A stretch of DNA of 6,883 nucleotides from a bacterium (GTDB taxonomy: Bacteria; SZUA-79; Acidulodesulfobacterales; Acidulodesulfobacteraceae): NCBI GenBank assembly GCA_021828445.1, contig JAJZJD010000057.1, positions 1 through 6,883 on the forward strand, in the 5' to 3' direction. The notes under the pieces are model-generated. The model had not been told where the DNA came from, searched no databases, and saw only the letters and a list, made by a program, of their open reading frames with translations. Below are positions 1 through 5,328 of the stretch, one piece after another. The position numbers were made by a program, and so were the translations under genes. How positions within the stretch are numbered: position 1 is the stretch's first letter; every line of letters begins with the position of its first letter.

Positions 1-247
1 TTGCAAGCGGAGGTTTTTCCGAATCTGAATCTAAAGATTTTATAAAATTTAAAAGGGCGTCTTCCTTGCCTTCGGCGTCGATTTCAACCCCTTCGGCGTT
101 ATTTAAAACACAGCCTTTTATTCCGTATTTTTCAGCAAGCCTGTAAGCAAAAGGTCTAAAACCCACCCCTTGTACCCTGCCGGATAGTTTAATTATAGCT
201 CTTTTGACGTCGGCATTATTAACGAATCCATTTTCGCTATTTTGCAT
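1..247 (-). CDS. hypF: Carbamoyltransferase HypF, N-terminal fragment (continues past the left edge)
   Basis: HypF converts carbamoyl phosphate and ATP into a carbamoyl group that it passes to the C-terminal cysteine of HypE, the first step in making the cyanide ligands of [NiFe] hydrogenase. Only the first 82 residues are in the window. Residues about 17-80 form the acylphosphatase-like domain, with the signature GRVQGVGFRPFAYRLA at 23-38 containing the phosphate-binding loop and its arginine (R31). HypF normally has about 750 residues, so the zinc-finger, YrdC-like and Kae1-like domains lie outside. The ATG at 247 is fixed by an in-frame TAA two codons upstream. There is no clear Shine-Dalgarno. 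It follows hypE by 35 nt and is probably the last of the hypCDEF genes seen here. A stand-alone acylphosphatase is possible but unlikely: the frame stays open to the edge and the neighbours are hyp genes. Confidence 0.93.
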   Translation of the reverse strand, partial: MQNSENGFVNNADVKRAIIKLSGRVQGVGFRPFAYRLAEKYGIKGCVLNNAEGVEIDAEGKEDALLNFIKSLDSDSEKPPLA

Positions 248-282
248 AACTTAAGAAGCGATTAAGTAAATAAATTTCAATT

Positions 283-1443
283 CTAACAGATTCTCGGCAA
301 CAATTCGCCCGAAGGATAATCAAGAAGCCTATTTACTCCGTAAATACCTTTTAAAACAACTTTTCCTTTTAATTCCGTCCCCTTTATGTTTCTGCCGCCG
401 ACTGTCTGCCCCGCTCCCCTCGTTTCAGCTTCAAAACTATTATTGCCGCCTACCGTTCCTATTATCTTTGCATCTTTTCCAAGCGGATGCGATTTAAGAA
501 TATTCAGCGCTTTCTCCGCAAATTCAGGTTTTACGGCAAATACCGCCCTTCCCTCGCATGCAAGCTGATAAGGTTCAAAACCTAGAAGCTCGCAGAAACC
601 TCTTACGGAATCGTTTACGGGAATCTTATCTTCTTCGACGTAAATATCGACCCCCGCCGCCATAGCCCATTCGTTAAGAACGGCGGCTAACCCGCCTCTG
701 GTAGCATCCCTTATTGCGCTTACCCCTATACCGCCCTTTAATATCGTTTCTATCATATCCCACAAAGAAGCGCAGTCGCTTTCTATTTCCACGTCCATTT
801 CTATCCCTTCTCTTAAAGACATAACCGCCGCCCCATGGTCGCCTACATTGCCCGAAACGATAATTATATCTCCCGCCGCTATATTATAAACGGAAAGACC
901 GTCGTGTAAAATCTCCCCTATTCCGCTTGTATTTATAAATATCCCGTCGGCTTTCCCTGCGGGAACAACCTTTGTATCCCCCGTTACCACTATGACGCCG
1001 GTTTTATCCGCCTCTTCCGAAATGCTCTCTATGATTTTCCTTAAATCCTCCGAAGCAAATCCTTCTTCTATTATCAGTCCGAGGCTTAAGAACAACGGTT
1101 TCGCCCCCATAACCGAAAGGTCGTTAACCGTTCCGGCTACGGATAATTTTCCTATATCGCCGCCTTTAAAAAAAACAGGGCTTACGGTAAAACTGTCGGT
1201 AGTAAAAGCAATATTTTGCGGAGATTTTAAAACTGCGGCATCTTCCAATAATTTTATTTTCTGCCCGGATGCATTTACTGTAAAGTTGTTATTATTGCGT
1301 CTTTTGTGTAAATCGTACAAATCATCGCTTCTGCCGTTTTGTCCATAAAGTCCGTTAAATATAATTCTGCCTATCAGCTCGGAAGTTTCTTTGCCTCCTC
1401 CGCCATGCGAAAGCTGTATTCTTTCGTATTTTTTTTTATTCAT
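283..1443 (-). CDS. hypE: Carbamoyl dehydratase HypE ([NiFe]-hydrogenase maturation)
   Basis: HypE accepts a carbamoyl group from HypF on its C-terminal cysteine and dehydrates it with ATP to a thiocyanate, the cyanide donor for the active-site iron. The protein has 386 residues and belongs to the PurM/AIR-synthase family. Visible motifs are the glycine-rich HGGGGKE near 13-19, TTDSFTVSP (81-89), FFKGGDIGKL (91-100), TGDTKVV (154-160), GDHGAA (201-206) and RDATRGG (245-251). It ends in PRIC, whose final cysteine is the carbamoylated residue. It is about 50 residues longer than E. coli HypE, with one insertion near residues 34-60 and another near 332-357. It starts 6 nt after the hypD stop, with an AT-rich leader and no Shine-Dalgarno. 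A run of nine A residues lies in codons 2-5. The stop is TAG. Confidence 0.97.
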   Translation of the reverse strand: MNKKKYERIQLSHGGGGKETSELIGRIIFNGLYGQNGRSDDLYDLHKRRNNNNFTVNASGQKIKLLEDAAVLKSPQNIAFTTDSFTVSPVFFKGGDIGKLSVAGTVNDLSVMGAKPLFLSLGLIIEEGFASEDLRKIIESISEEADKTGVIVVTGDTKVVPAGKADGIFINTSGIGEILHDGLSVYNIAAGDIIIVSGNVGDHGAAVMSLREGIEMDVEIESDCASLWDMIETILKGGIGVSAIRDATRGGLAAVLNEWAMAAGVDIYVEEDKIPVNDSVRGFCELLGFEPYQLACEGRAVFAVKPEFAEKALNILKSHPLGKDAKIIGTVGGNNSFEAETRGAGQTVGGRNIKGTELKGKVVLKGIYGVNRLLDYPSGELLPRIC

Positions 1444-1449
1444 TTTAAT

Positions 1450-2553
1450 TTAAAAATTGCGGTATTTATAATAAGCGGCGCATGCGCCTTCAAATGAAAC
1501 CATGCATGCCCCTATCGGATTTTCAGGATTGCAGGCTTTACCGAATAGCGGGCAATCGTCCGGCTTGCATTTTCCTTTTAATATTTCCCCGCATTTACAT
1601 GCGGCGTTTTCTTTGCCGCCGGGCAATTCTTTTAATTTATCCCTAAAAACATATTCTGCGTCAAAGTCTTTAAACTCGTCCCTTAATTTTAATCCGCTTT
1701 TTGGGATATTGCCGAATCCTCTCCATTCGAATTCTTCCCTTACCGTAAAATATTTATCGACTAAACCCTGCGCTTTTTTATTGCCGCCTTCTTTAACCGC
1801 CCTTTTATACGCAATTTCGACCGCCGGCCTGCCTTCGTTAATCTGCCTTACTATTAAAAGCGCTCCGCTTAATATGTCGTAAGGCTCAAATCCTGCAATA
1901 ACCGCCGCTTTTTTATATTTTAAAGGAATATCCTCATAAATGCCGCTTCCGGTCATAACGCTGACGTGCCCGGGACAAATAAACCCGTCTATTAAATTAT
2001 CGCCCGAATCTAAGATAGCGTTTATCGGAGGAGGCACGAGAACATGGTTGACATGAAACAAAACATTGTTTATCCGTCTCGCTATAACTTCTTCGATAAG
2101 AGCCGCCGTCATAGGGGTCGTAGTTTCAAACCCTATCGCGAAAAAAACTATTTTTTTACCCTTATTGTTTTTATCCTCGGCGATTTTTATAATATCGAGA
2201 GGGGAATATATCATTCTTACGTCTTTTCCTTTTGCCCGCTCTTTTATCAGCGAACTATCCGTTCCGGGAACACGCATCATATCGCCGTAAGCCGCAAGTA
2301 TTACGTCCGGAGAATCTGCAATTTCTATCGCCTCGTCTATTCTTTTAAGCGGCATAACGCAGACGGGACAGCCCGGTCCGTGAAGAAAATTTATTTTATC
2401 TTTAAGGAGGGTATTTAATCCGTATTTCATAATGGAATGGGTGTGTCCACCGCATATTTCCATTATATTGAAAGGTTTTTTAACTTCCGAGCCTATTATC
2501 GACGCCAGCCTGCTTATATCCTCTTTTATTTTAAAATCGGAATATAATTCCAT
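1450..2553 (-). CDS. hypD: Hydrogenase maturation iron-sulfur protein HypD
   Basis: HypD is the scaffold that, with HypC, assembles the Fe(CN)2CO unit of [NiFe] hydrogenases in the cytoplasm. The 367-residue protein is of normal family length (E. coli 373). It carries the invariant CGGHTH (34-39), GPGCPVC (59-65, C62 and C65) and GFETTTP (141-147). The C-terminal region is cysteine-rich (C319, C321, C329, C334, C341, C350, C358) and includes the [4Fe-4S] ligands known for this family. The first residues, MELYSDFK, match the expected N-terminus. It begins 13 nt after hypC and ends 6 nt before hypE, so the three are almost certainly co-transcribed. No Shine-Dalgarno is visible before the ATG; the short leader is purely A/T-rich. 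Confidence 0.98.
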   Translation of the reverse strand: MELYSDFKIKEDISRLASIIGSEVKKPFNIMEICGGHTHSIMKYGLNTLLKDKINFLHGPGCPVCVMPLKRIDEAIEIADSPDVILAAYGDMMRVPGTDSSLIKERAKGKDVRMIYSPLDIIKIAEDKNNKGKKIVFFAIGFETTTPMTAALIEEVIARRINNVLFHVNHVLVPPPINAILDSGDNLIDGFICPGHVSVMTGSGIYEDIPLKYKKAAVIAGFEPYDILSGALLIVRQINEGRPAVEIAYKRAVKEGGNKKAQGLVDKYFTVREEFEWRGFGNIPKSGLKLRDEFKDFDAEYVFRDKLKELPGGKENAACKCGEILKGKCKPDDCPLFGKACNPENPIGACMVSFEGACAAYYKYRNF

Positions 2554-2566
2554 ATTTATATTTATT

Positions 2567-2797
2567 CTACCCTGCCGTTTTTATTTCAATTTCCCTGAAC
2601 AGGTTAAGGCTTTCCATAGCTTCTTTTTCGTCTATTTTTTGCATTGCGTAACCCACGTGTATGAGCAGGTAATCGCCTATACGGGCAGGCTCTTCCAGAA
2701 GCATCGTAGAAACAAGCCTTTTAGACCCCATAGTATCTACGATAACGGTATCGCCGTCTTTTATTTCTATAACTTTGGAAGGAATTGCTAGGCACAT
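2567..2797 (-). CDS. hypC: Hydrogenase assembly chaperone HypC
   Basis: HypC is a small OB-fold chaperone that binds HypD and carries the Fe(CN)2CO moiety to the hydrogenase large-subunit precursor. The 76-residue protein begins MCLAIP. The cysteine at position 2 (after Met removal the N-terminal residue) is the essential iron-binding and large-subunit-binding residue, which fixes the start at 2797. The later motif GDYLLIHVGYAMQKID (41-56) is also typical of the family. It is the first of the hyp genes, followed by hypD after 13 nt. No Shine-Dalgarno precedes it; about 20 A/T-rich bases separate it from an upstream hairpin. A HybG-type paralogue cannot be excluded, but the hypCDEF context favours HypC. 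Confidence 0.97.
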   Translation of the reverse strand: MCLAIPSKVIEIKDGDTVIVDTMGSKRLVSTMLLEEPARIGDYLLIHVGYAMQKIDEKEAMESLNLFREIEIKTAG

Positions 2798-2810
2798 TTA
2801 ATTTTAATTT

Positions 2811-2870
2811 TAAAAATATCCGGAAGCCGTTATCTTATAACTAAATTTATATAGATAAACAGCCCCCGGA
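2811..2870 (-). terminator. Rho-independent terminator after the OmpA/Pal-domain gene
   Basis: On the minus strand, 16 nt after the stop of the OmpA-domain gene, an arm at 2870-2853 pairs with an arm at 2835-2819. TCCGGGGGCTGT pairs along its whole length with ACGGCTTCCGGA (three G-U pairs), and the helix continues as TTATCT/AGATAA around one bulged T. The loop is about 17 nt. A T-rich tract (TATTTTT) follows at 2818-2811. The wobble pairs would be A-C mismatches in plus-strand RNA, so the polarity is minus. It separates the OmpA-domain gene from hypC. Confidence 0.75.
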
Positions 2871-2873
2871 CAA
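2846..2873 (-). promoter_or_regulatory. hypC: Candidate sigma-70-type promoter for hypCDEF, inside the terminator hairpin
   Basis: Minus-strand TTGTCC (2873-2868) is followed after 16 nt by TATAAA (2851-2846). Transcription would start near 2839, about 42 nt before the hypC ATG. There is no room for a promoter between the terminator's T-tract and hypC, so a hypC promoter must either overlap the hairpin or lie further upstream. RNA starting here would lack the 5' arm of the hairpin and escape termination. The call rests on sequence only, and chance matches are common in AT-rich DNA. Confidence 0.4.
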
Positions 2874-2885
2874 TATTTCTACTTT

Positions 2886-3506
2886 TTATTTGGAAATTAC
2901 CTCAAAATGGTCTCTTCTGTTCATAGCATAACAGGATGCGTTATTAGCCTTACATGGAAGATTGCTTTTTCCGAATACCACGGTTTTTAATCTATCCGAT
3001 GTAATTCCCAAATTTTCAAGATAATTTTTGGCAGAGTTAATTCTTCTTGAAGCAAGAGCCATATTATACGAAACAGAACCTCTCTGGTCGCAATTTCCCT
3101 GAATTTGCACTACTATATTTGGATTGTTTTTTAAATATTCTGCGTCTCTTTTGAGAATAGCTCTGTCTCTGTCTGTAAGAGCGGCGCTATTGAAAGCAAA
3201 ATAAATATCGTGCAAGGATATATCATAAGTAGAAACGTGTTTCTTTGGAACCTGTTTCTTCGGAACGGAATGCTCAACTACATTTACGGGTTTAGGAGAC
3301 GGAGCTTCCATACAGCAATTGTAGGAAGAACTGCAAGGACTGGATAAATAAGATGTACCTCTGTTATTACCAAAACCGCAAGGCGTTGTCCAGTCCGTTC
3401 CGTTTCCGGCAAATGATTTAACGGCAATTCCAATTGAAATAAGAAAAAATGCAAATGCCGAAATCGCGAAAAATAAAAATGCGTTTTTTTTGTTTTTTTC
3501 CTTCAT
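2886..3506 (-). CDS. Periplasmic OmpA/Pal-type peptidoglycan-binding protein, cysteine-rich
   Basis: This 206-residue protein has a basic N-terminus, a hydrophobic segment at about 9-29 and a possible signal peptidase I site after SFA (31-33). It is therefore exported, or anchored by an uncleaved helix. There is no lipobox, so it is not a classical Pal lipoprotein. Residues 40-70 are rich in Cys, Ser and Gly (C43, C58, C64, C65). A Lys/Pro/Val linker leads to an OmpA-like domain at about 98-204. There DIYFAFNSAAL, GNCDQRG (137-143), NMALASRR (148-155) and NRRDHFEV mark the peptidoglycan-binding fold, with D140 and R155 as the expected diaminopimelate ligands. C185 and C192 could form a disulfide. 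The start at 3506 has a strong Shine-Dalgarno, AAGGAGG, at 3517-3511. No tol genes are nearby, so a Tol-Pal role is not supported by context. Confidence 0.85.
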   Translation of the reverse strand: MKEKNKKNAFLFFAISAFAFFLISIGIAVKSFAGNGTDWTTPCGFGNNRGTSYLSSPCSSSYNCCMEAPSPKPVNVVEHSVPKKQVPKKHVSTYDISLHDIYFAFNSAALTDRDRAILKRDAEYLKNNPNIVVQIQGNCDQRGSVSYNMALASRRINSAKNYLENLGITSDRLKTVVFGKSNLPCKANNASCYAMNRRDHFEVISK

Positions 3507-3569
3507 AAAACCTCCTTGTTAAAAGGTTAGAAGATGTAAAAATTTTTCTTTTTTTAAATTAATATTTAA

Positions 3570-3578
3570 ATTATAACA
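3570..3578 (-). promoter_or_regulatory. Extended -10 promoter for the OmpA/Pal-domain gene
   Basis: The minus strand reads TGT-TATAAT, an extended -10 element with a perfect TATAAT. There is no good -35 at 17-18 nt, which extended -10 promoters tolerate. Transcription would start near 3563, giving a leader of about 57 nt that contains the AAGGAGG ribosome binding site at 3517-3511. Confidence 0.5.
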
Positions 3579-3725
3579 TAAATTTATAGAAAAAATAGGG
3601 GGTATTAATAATAATACGACAAACTCTATTCCCTTTCAATATGGAAATTATCCGCTCCTCTTCCTGCCCCTGTTTATTAGGGTTGCATAATATAAACATA
3701 AACGAAAAAAACCGCTTGGAATAAT

Positions 3726-3754
3726 TTGATTAATCTTTGAAATCGTTGTATATT
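3726..3754 (+). promoter_or_regulatory. fxsA: Promoter of fxsA, possibly producing a leaderless mRNA
   Basis: TTGATT (3726-3731), a 17-nt spacer and TATATT (3749-3754) form a good sigma-70-type promoter. The usual start distance after the -10 falls at or next to 3761, which is the A of the fxsA ATG. No Shine-Dalgarno precedes that ATG, and an in-frame TAA abuts it at 3758-3760. The transcript may therefore begin at the start codon. Confidence 0.5.
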
Positions 3755-3760
3755 AAATAA

Positions 3761-4270
3761 ATGGGGTTATTTGGAAAATTTTTTTTTGCAATTCTTATCG
3801 ATATATTTCTCGAAATTTACGTATTTATAGAAATAGCCGAAAGAATAGGATTTCTTGCAACCGCCGGACTTTTATTTTTTTTTAGCATCGCAGGTTATAT
3901 AATAACAAAAAAAATAAAATATATTGCCTTTCAAAATGCCGTTGCCGATGTTTCTAACGGAAAAATTTTAAACAAAAACTTAATTAAATCTATTGCCTTC
4001 TTTATAGCCGGAATATTATTTTTTATTCCGGGGTTTATTACCGATTTCATTGCTGTTCTTTTTTTAATTCCATTCTTAAATTATTATCTAATTTATTTAA
4101 TATTTAAATATTTAAAAAATAAATTAAAAGATAATTTTACTTATTATTACCGCGGGACGCCTGATATGTTTCGGGAGAAAGCCGAACAGGCAGAAAATTT
4201 TTCAGAAGATGAAAATCCTAATAATACAGATTTAATTTCCCTGCCTCTTAAAAAACACGATAATAAATAA
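3761..4270 (+). CDS. fxsA: FxsA family cytoplasmic membrane protein
   Basis: FxsA is a small inner-membrane protein. In E. coli its overproduction relieves exclusion of phage T7 by the F plasmid; its normal role is not established. The 169-residue product has hydrophobic segments at about 6-28, 30-49, 76-89 and 94-116. The family hallmark is PGFITDFIAVLFLIPF (90-105), and the N-terminal DIFLEIYVFIEIAERIG matches the family's first helix. The C-terminal 50 residues are polar and acidic, as usual for the family, and poorly conserved. The start is fixed by a TAA immediately upstream. It is the only plus-strand gene here, divergent from the OmpA-domain gene (254 nt apart) and convergent with rph (21 nt apart). 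A run of nine T lies in codons 7-9. Very high A/T content reflects Ile, Phe and Lys codons. Confidence 0.9.
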   Translation: MGLFGKFFFAILIDIFLEIYVFIEIAERIGFLATAGLLFFFSIAGYIITKKIKYIAFQNAVADVSNGKILNKNLIKSIAFFIAGILFFIPGFITDFIAVLFLIPFLNYYLIYLIFKYLKNKLKDNFTYYYRGTPDMFREKAEQAENFSEDENPNNTDLISLPLKKHDNK

Positions 4271-4291
4271 AAATTTAAGGTATTGAGATGC

Positions 4292-5011
4292 TTAACCGGA
4301 AATTGCTTTATTCTGCAATTCCGTAATTTTTGCAACTGCGGTTTTTGAAAGTTCGTAGAGCTTGCCGAGAACGTCGAAATCTATCGGGGTTTTTTCGGCG
4401 CATCCCTGAATCTCGATTATTTTTCGGGAACCGGTTAAGATAAAATTAAAATCAAGTTCTGCTATTGAATCTTCGGAATAATCGAGATCAAGAAGAATTC
4501 CTCCGTTTGCGATGCCGATGCTTATTGCGGCAACGGAATCGTAAAACGGCATCTTTTCTATTTTTTCCTGTTTTATAAGATTTAAGAATGCAAGATAAGC
4601 GGCGACATACGCCCCCGTTATAGAAGCCGTCCTCGTTCCGCCGTCCGCGCTTATCACGTCGCAGTCTATTAATACGGTTATTCCGGGGAAATACGAAAAA
4701 TTAATTACCGACCTGAGCGACCTGCCTATTAACCTCTGTATTTCCTGAGCCCTTCCGTTGACTTTTCCTTTTGCCGAGTCTCTCGGTATCCTGTTATGGG
4801 CGGACCTCGGAAGCATAGAATATTCGGCGGTGAGCCAGCCTTCGCCTTTATCTCTTAAAAACGGCGGCACTTTATAATCGGCGGAAGCAGTGCATATCAC
4901 CTTAGTATCGCCGGCTTCTATCAAGCACGAACCTTCGGCATATTTCATATAGCCGGGGGTAATTTTCACAGGCCTCATTTCATCTGCCGTTCTATTATTA
5001 TTCCTAATCAT
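4292..5011 (-). CDS. rph: Ribonuclease PH
   Basis: RNase PH is a phosphorolytic 3'-5' exoribonuclease that trims the 3' end of tRNA precursors and works as a hexamer in the cytoplasm. The 239-residue protein (E. coli 238) carries MRPVKITPGYMKYAEGS (12-28), GWLTAEYSMLPRS (58-70), GRAQEIQRLIGRSLR (86-100), CDVISADGGTRTASITGA (117-134, including the phosphate-binding segment) and EIQGCAE (200-206). I chose ATG 5011 over an upstream TTG at 5032. It gives the family's N-terminal length, has an AAAGGG ribosome binding site just before it, and avoids overlap with the upstream TusA-like gene, whose stop lies 8 nt away. The close spacing suggests translational coupling with that gene. The 3' end faces fxsA. 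Confidence 0.97.
   Translation of the reverse strand: MIRNNNRTADEMRPVKITPGYMKYAEGSCLIEAGDTKVICTASADYKVPPFLRDKGEGWLTAEYSMLPRSAHNRIPRDSAKGKVNGRAQEIQRLIGRSLRSVINFSYFPGITVLIDCDVISADGGTRTASITGAYVAAYLAFLNLIKQEKIEKMPFYDSVAAISIGIANGGILLDLDYSEDSIAELDFNFILTGSRKIIEIQGCAEKTPIDFDVLGKLYELSKTAVAKITELQNKAISG
4297..4331 (+). terminator. Possible fxsA terminator within the 3' end of rph
   Basis: On the plus strand CGGAAATTGC (4297-4306) pairs with GCAATTCCG (4315-4323), with one bulged A and an 8-nt loop. TAATTTTTG follows. It lies 27 nt past the fxsA stop and has the form of an intrinsic terminator. It also encodes the last codons of rph on the other strand, so the hairpin may be incidental. The minus strand has no comparable T-tract after it. 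Confidence 0.4.
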
Positions 5012-5019
5012 TTTACCCT

Positions 5020-5280
5020 TTATTTTTCCCAATCTTTATTTTTAATAAAAAATACGTGCAGGTCTTTTAAATTGACCGCATTTAGCAACTGTACGCTCAA
5101 GAGAGAGCATATGGCCGGAATATCATTCAGTAAAGAATCTTTATCCGAAACCACCGTTAAAACCTCATCCTGTTTTAAAGTTTTGAGTTTATGGACGACC
5201 GCCCATACCGGAGGACCTCAGCAAAGCCCTCTTATATCGAGTACGACTCCGCCGTAATTCAATCCCGATTTAATCTCCAT
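5020..5280 (-). CDS. TusA/SirA-family sulfur-carrier protein with selenocysteine encoded by in-frame UGA
   Basis: TusA-family proteins are small cytoplasmic carriers that hold a persulfide on one cysteine and pass sulfur on, for example to tRNA thiolation. The frame has 86 codons, and codon 21 is UGA at 5220-5218. Read through, the protein matches the family from end to end. VVLDIRGL (12-19) leads into the active site, C20-U21-GPPV, where U21 sits exactly at the catalytic cysteine of GLxCPxP. Then come LKTLKQDEVLTVVSDKDS (32-49), the DIPAIC motif (53-58) and a final strand LHVFFIK (74-80). The ATG at 5280 has an AGGAG site 6 nt upstream (5291-5287). The stop is TAA at 5022-5020, 8 nt before rph. 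Function on substrate is unknown. The alternative is a pseudogene with a Cys-to-stop mutation. The single lesion at the catalytic codon, the intact remainder and the SECIS-like hairpin favour selenocysteine. Confidence 0.85.
5190..5207 (-). promoter_or_regulatory. Bacterial SECIS element for the UGA at 5220-5218
   Basis: Downstream of the UGA, the minus-strand RNA forms UAUGGGC-GGUC-GUCCAUA: a 7-bp stem (one G-U pair) with apical loop GGUC. The stem begins 10 nt and the loop GG 17 nt after the UGA. In E. coli fdhF, whose loop is AGGUCU, the same distances are 11 and 18 nt by my count. If the closing C-G pair is opened, the loop here becomes CGGUCG. The bulged U of the fdhF stem has no obvious equivalent. 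Such a hairpin would recruit SelB with Sec-tRNA to the ribosome. Confidence 0.72.
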
Positions 5281-5328
5281 TTTTATCTCCTATTTTCGGT
5301 TATTTTAAGTTTTTATCAGCCGATTAAC

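Noticed and set aside
2044..2418. 124-residue plus-strand ORF opposite hypD
   Set aside because: Antisense shadow of a fully conserved hypD; the same holds for the other plus-strand frames opposite hypE, hypD and hypC.
3484..3499. A8 and A7 runs (with an AAAAAAC heptamer) at the start of the OmpA-domain gene as frameshift or phase-variation site
   Set aside because: They encode plain Lys/Asn codons, and similar runs (nine A in hypE, nine T in fxsA) occur throughout this AT-rich DNA. No alternative frame product is supported.
3571..3699. 42-codon minus-strand ORF between the OmpA-domain gene and fxsA
   Set aside because: It has no ribosome binding site or recognisable similarity and runs through the extended -10 promoter. 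The intergenic stretch 3579-3725 otherwise shows nothing I can name.
4274..4295. AT-only inverted repeat (TTAAG/CTTAA) after rph as its terminator
   Set aside because: A 5-bp stem without a G-C-rich base and with an 11-nt loop is too weak, although a T-rich tract follows on the minus strand.
4147..4335. 62-residue minus-strand ORF across the fxsA/rph junction
   Set aside because: It overlaps both convergent genes, lacks a ribosome binding site and has no family features.
5012..5032. TTG start for rph, adding 7 residues
   Set aside because: It would overlap the TusA-like gene and exceed the family N-terminus. ATG 5011 has an AAAGGG site and the right length.
5072..5257. 61-residue plus-strand ORF
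   Set aside because: It is the antisense shadow of the TusA-like gene, has no recognisable similarity and no ribosome binding site.
5020..5280. Pseudogene or recoded UGA (Trp or Gly code) as explanation of the in-frame UGA
   Set aside because: There is only one lesion, at the catalytic cysteine, with a matching hairpin behind it. ribH ends with UGA, and no other gene here contains an internal UGA. Not fully excluded without genome data.
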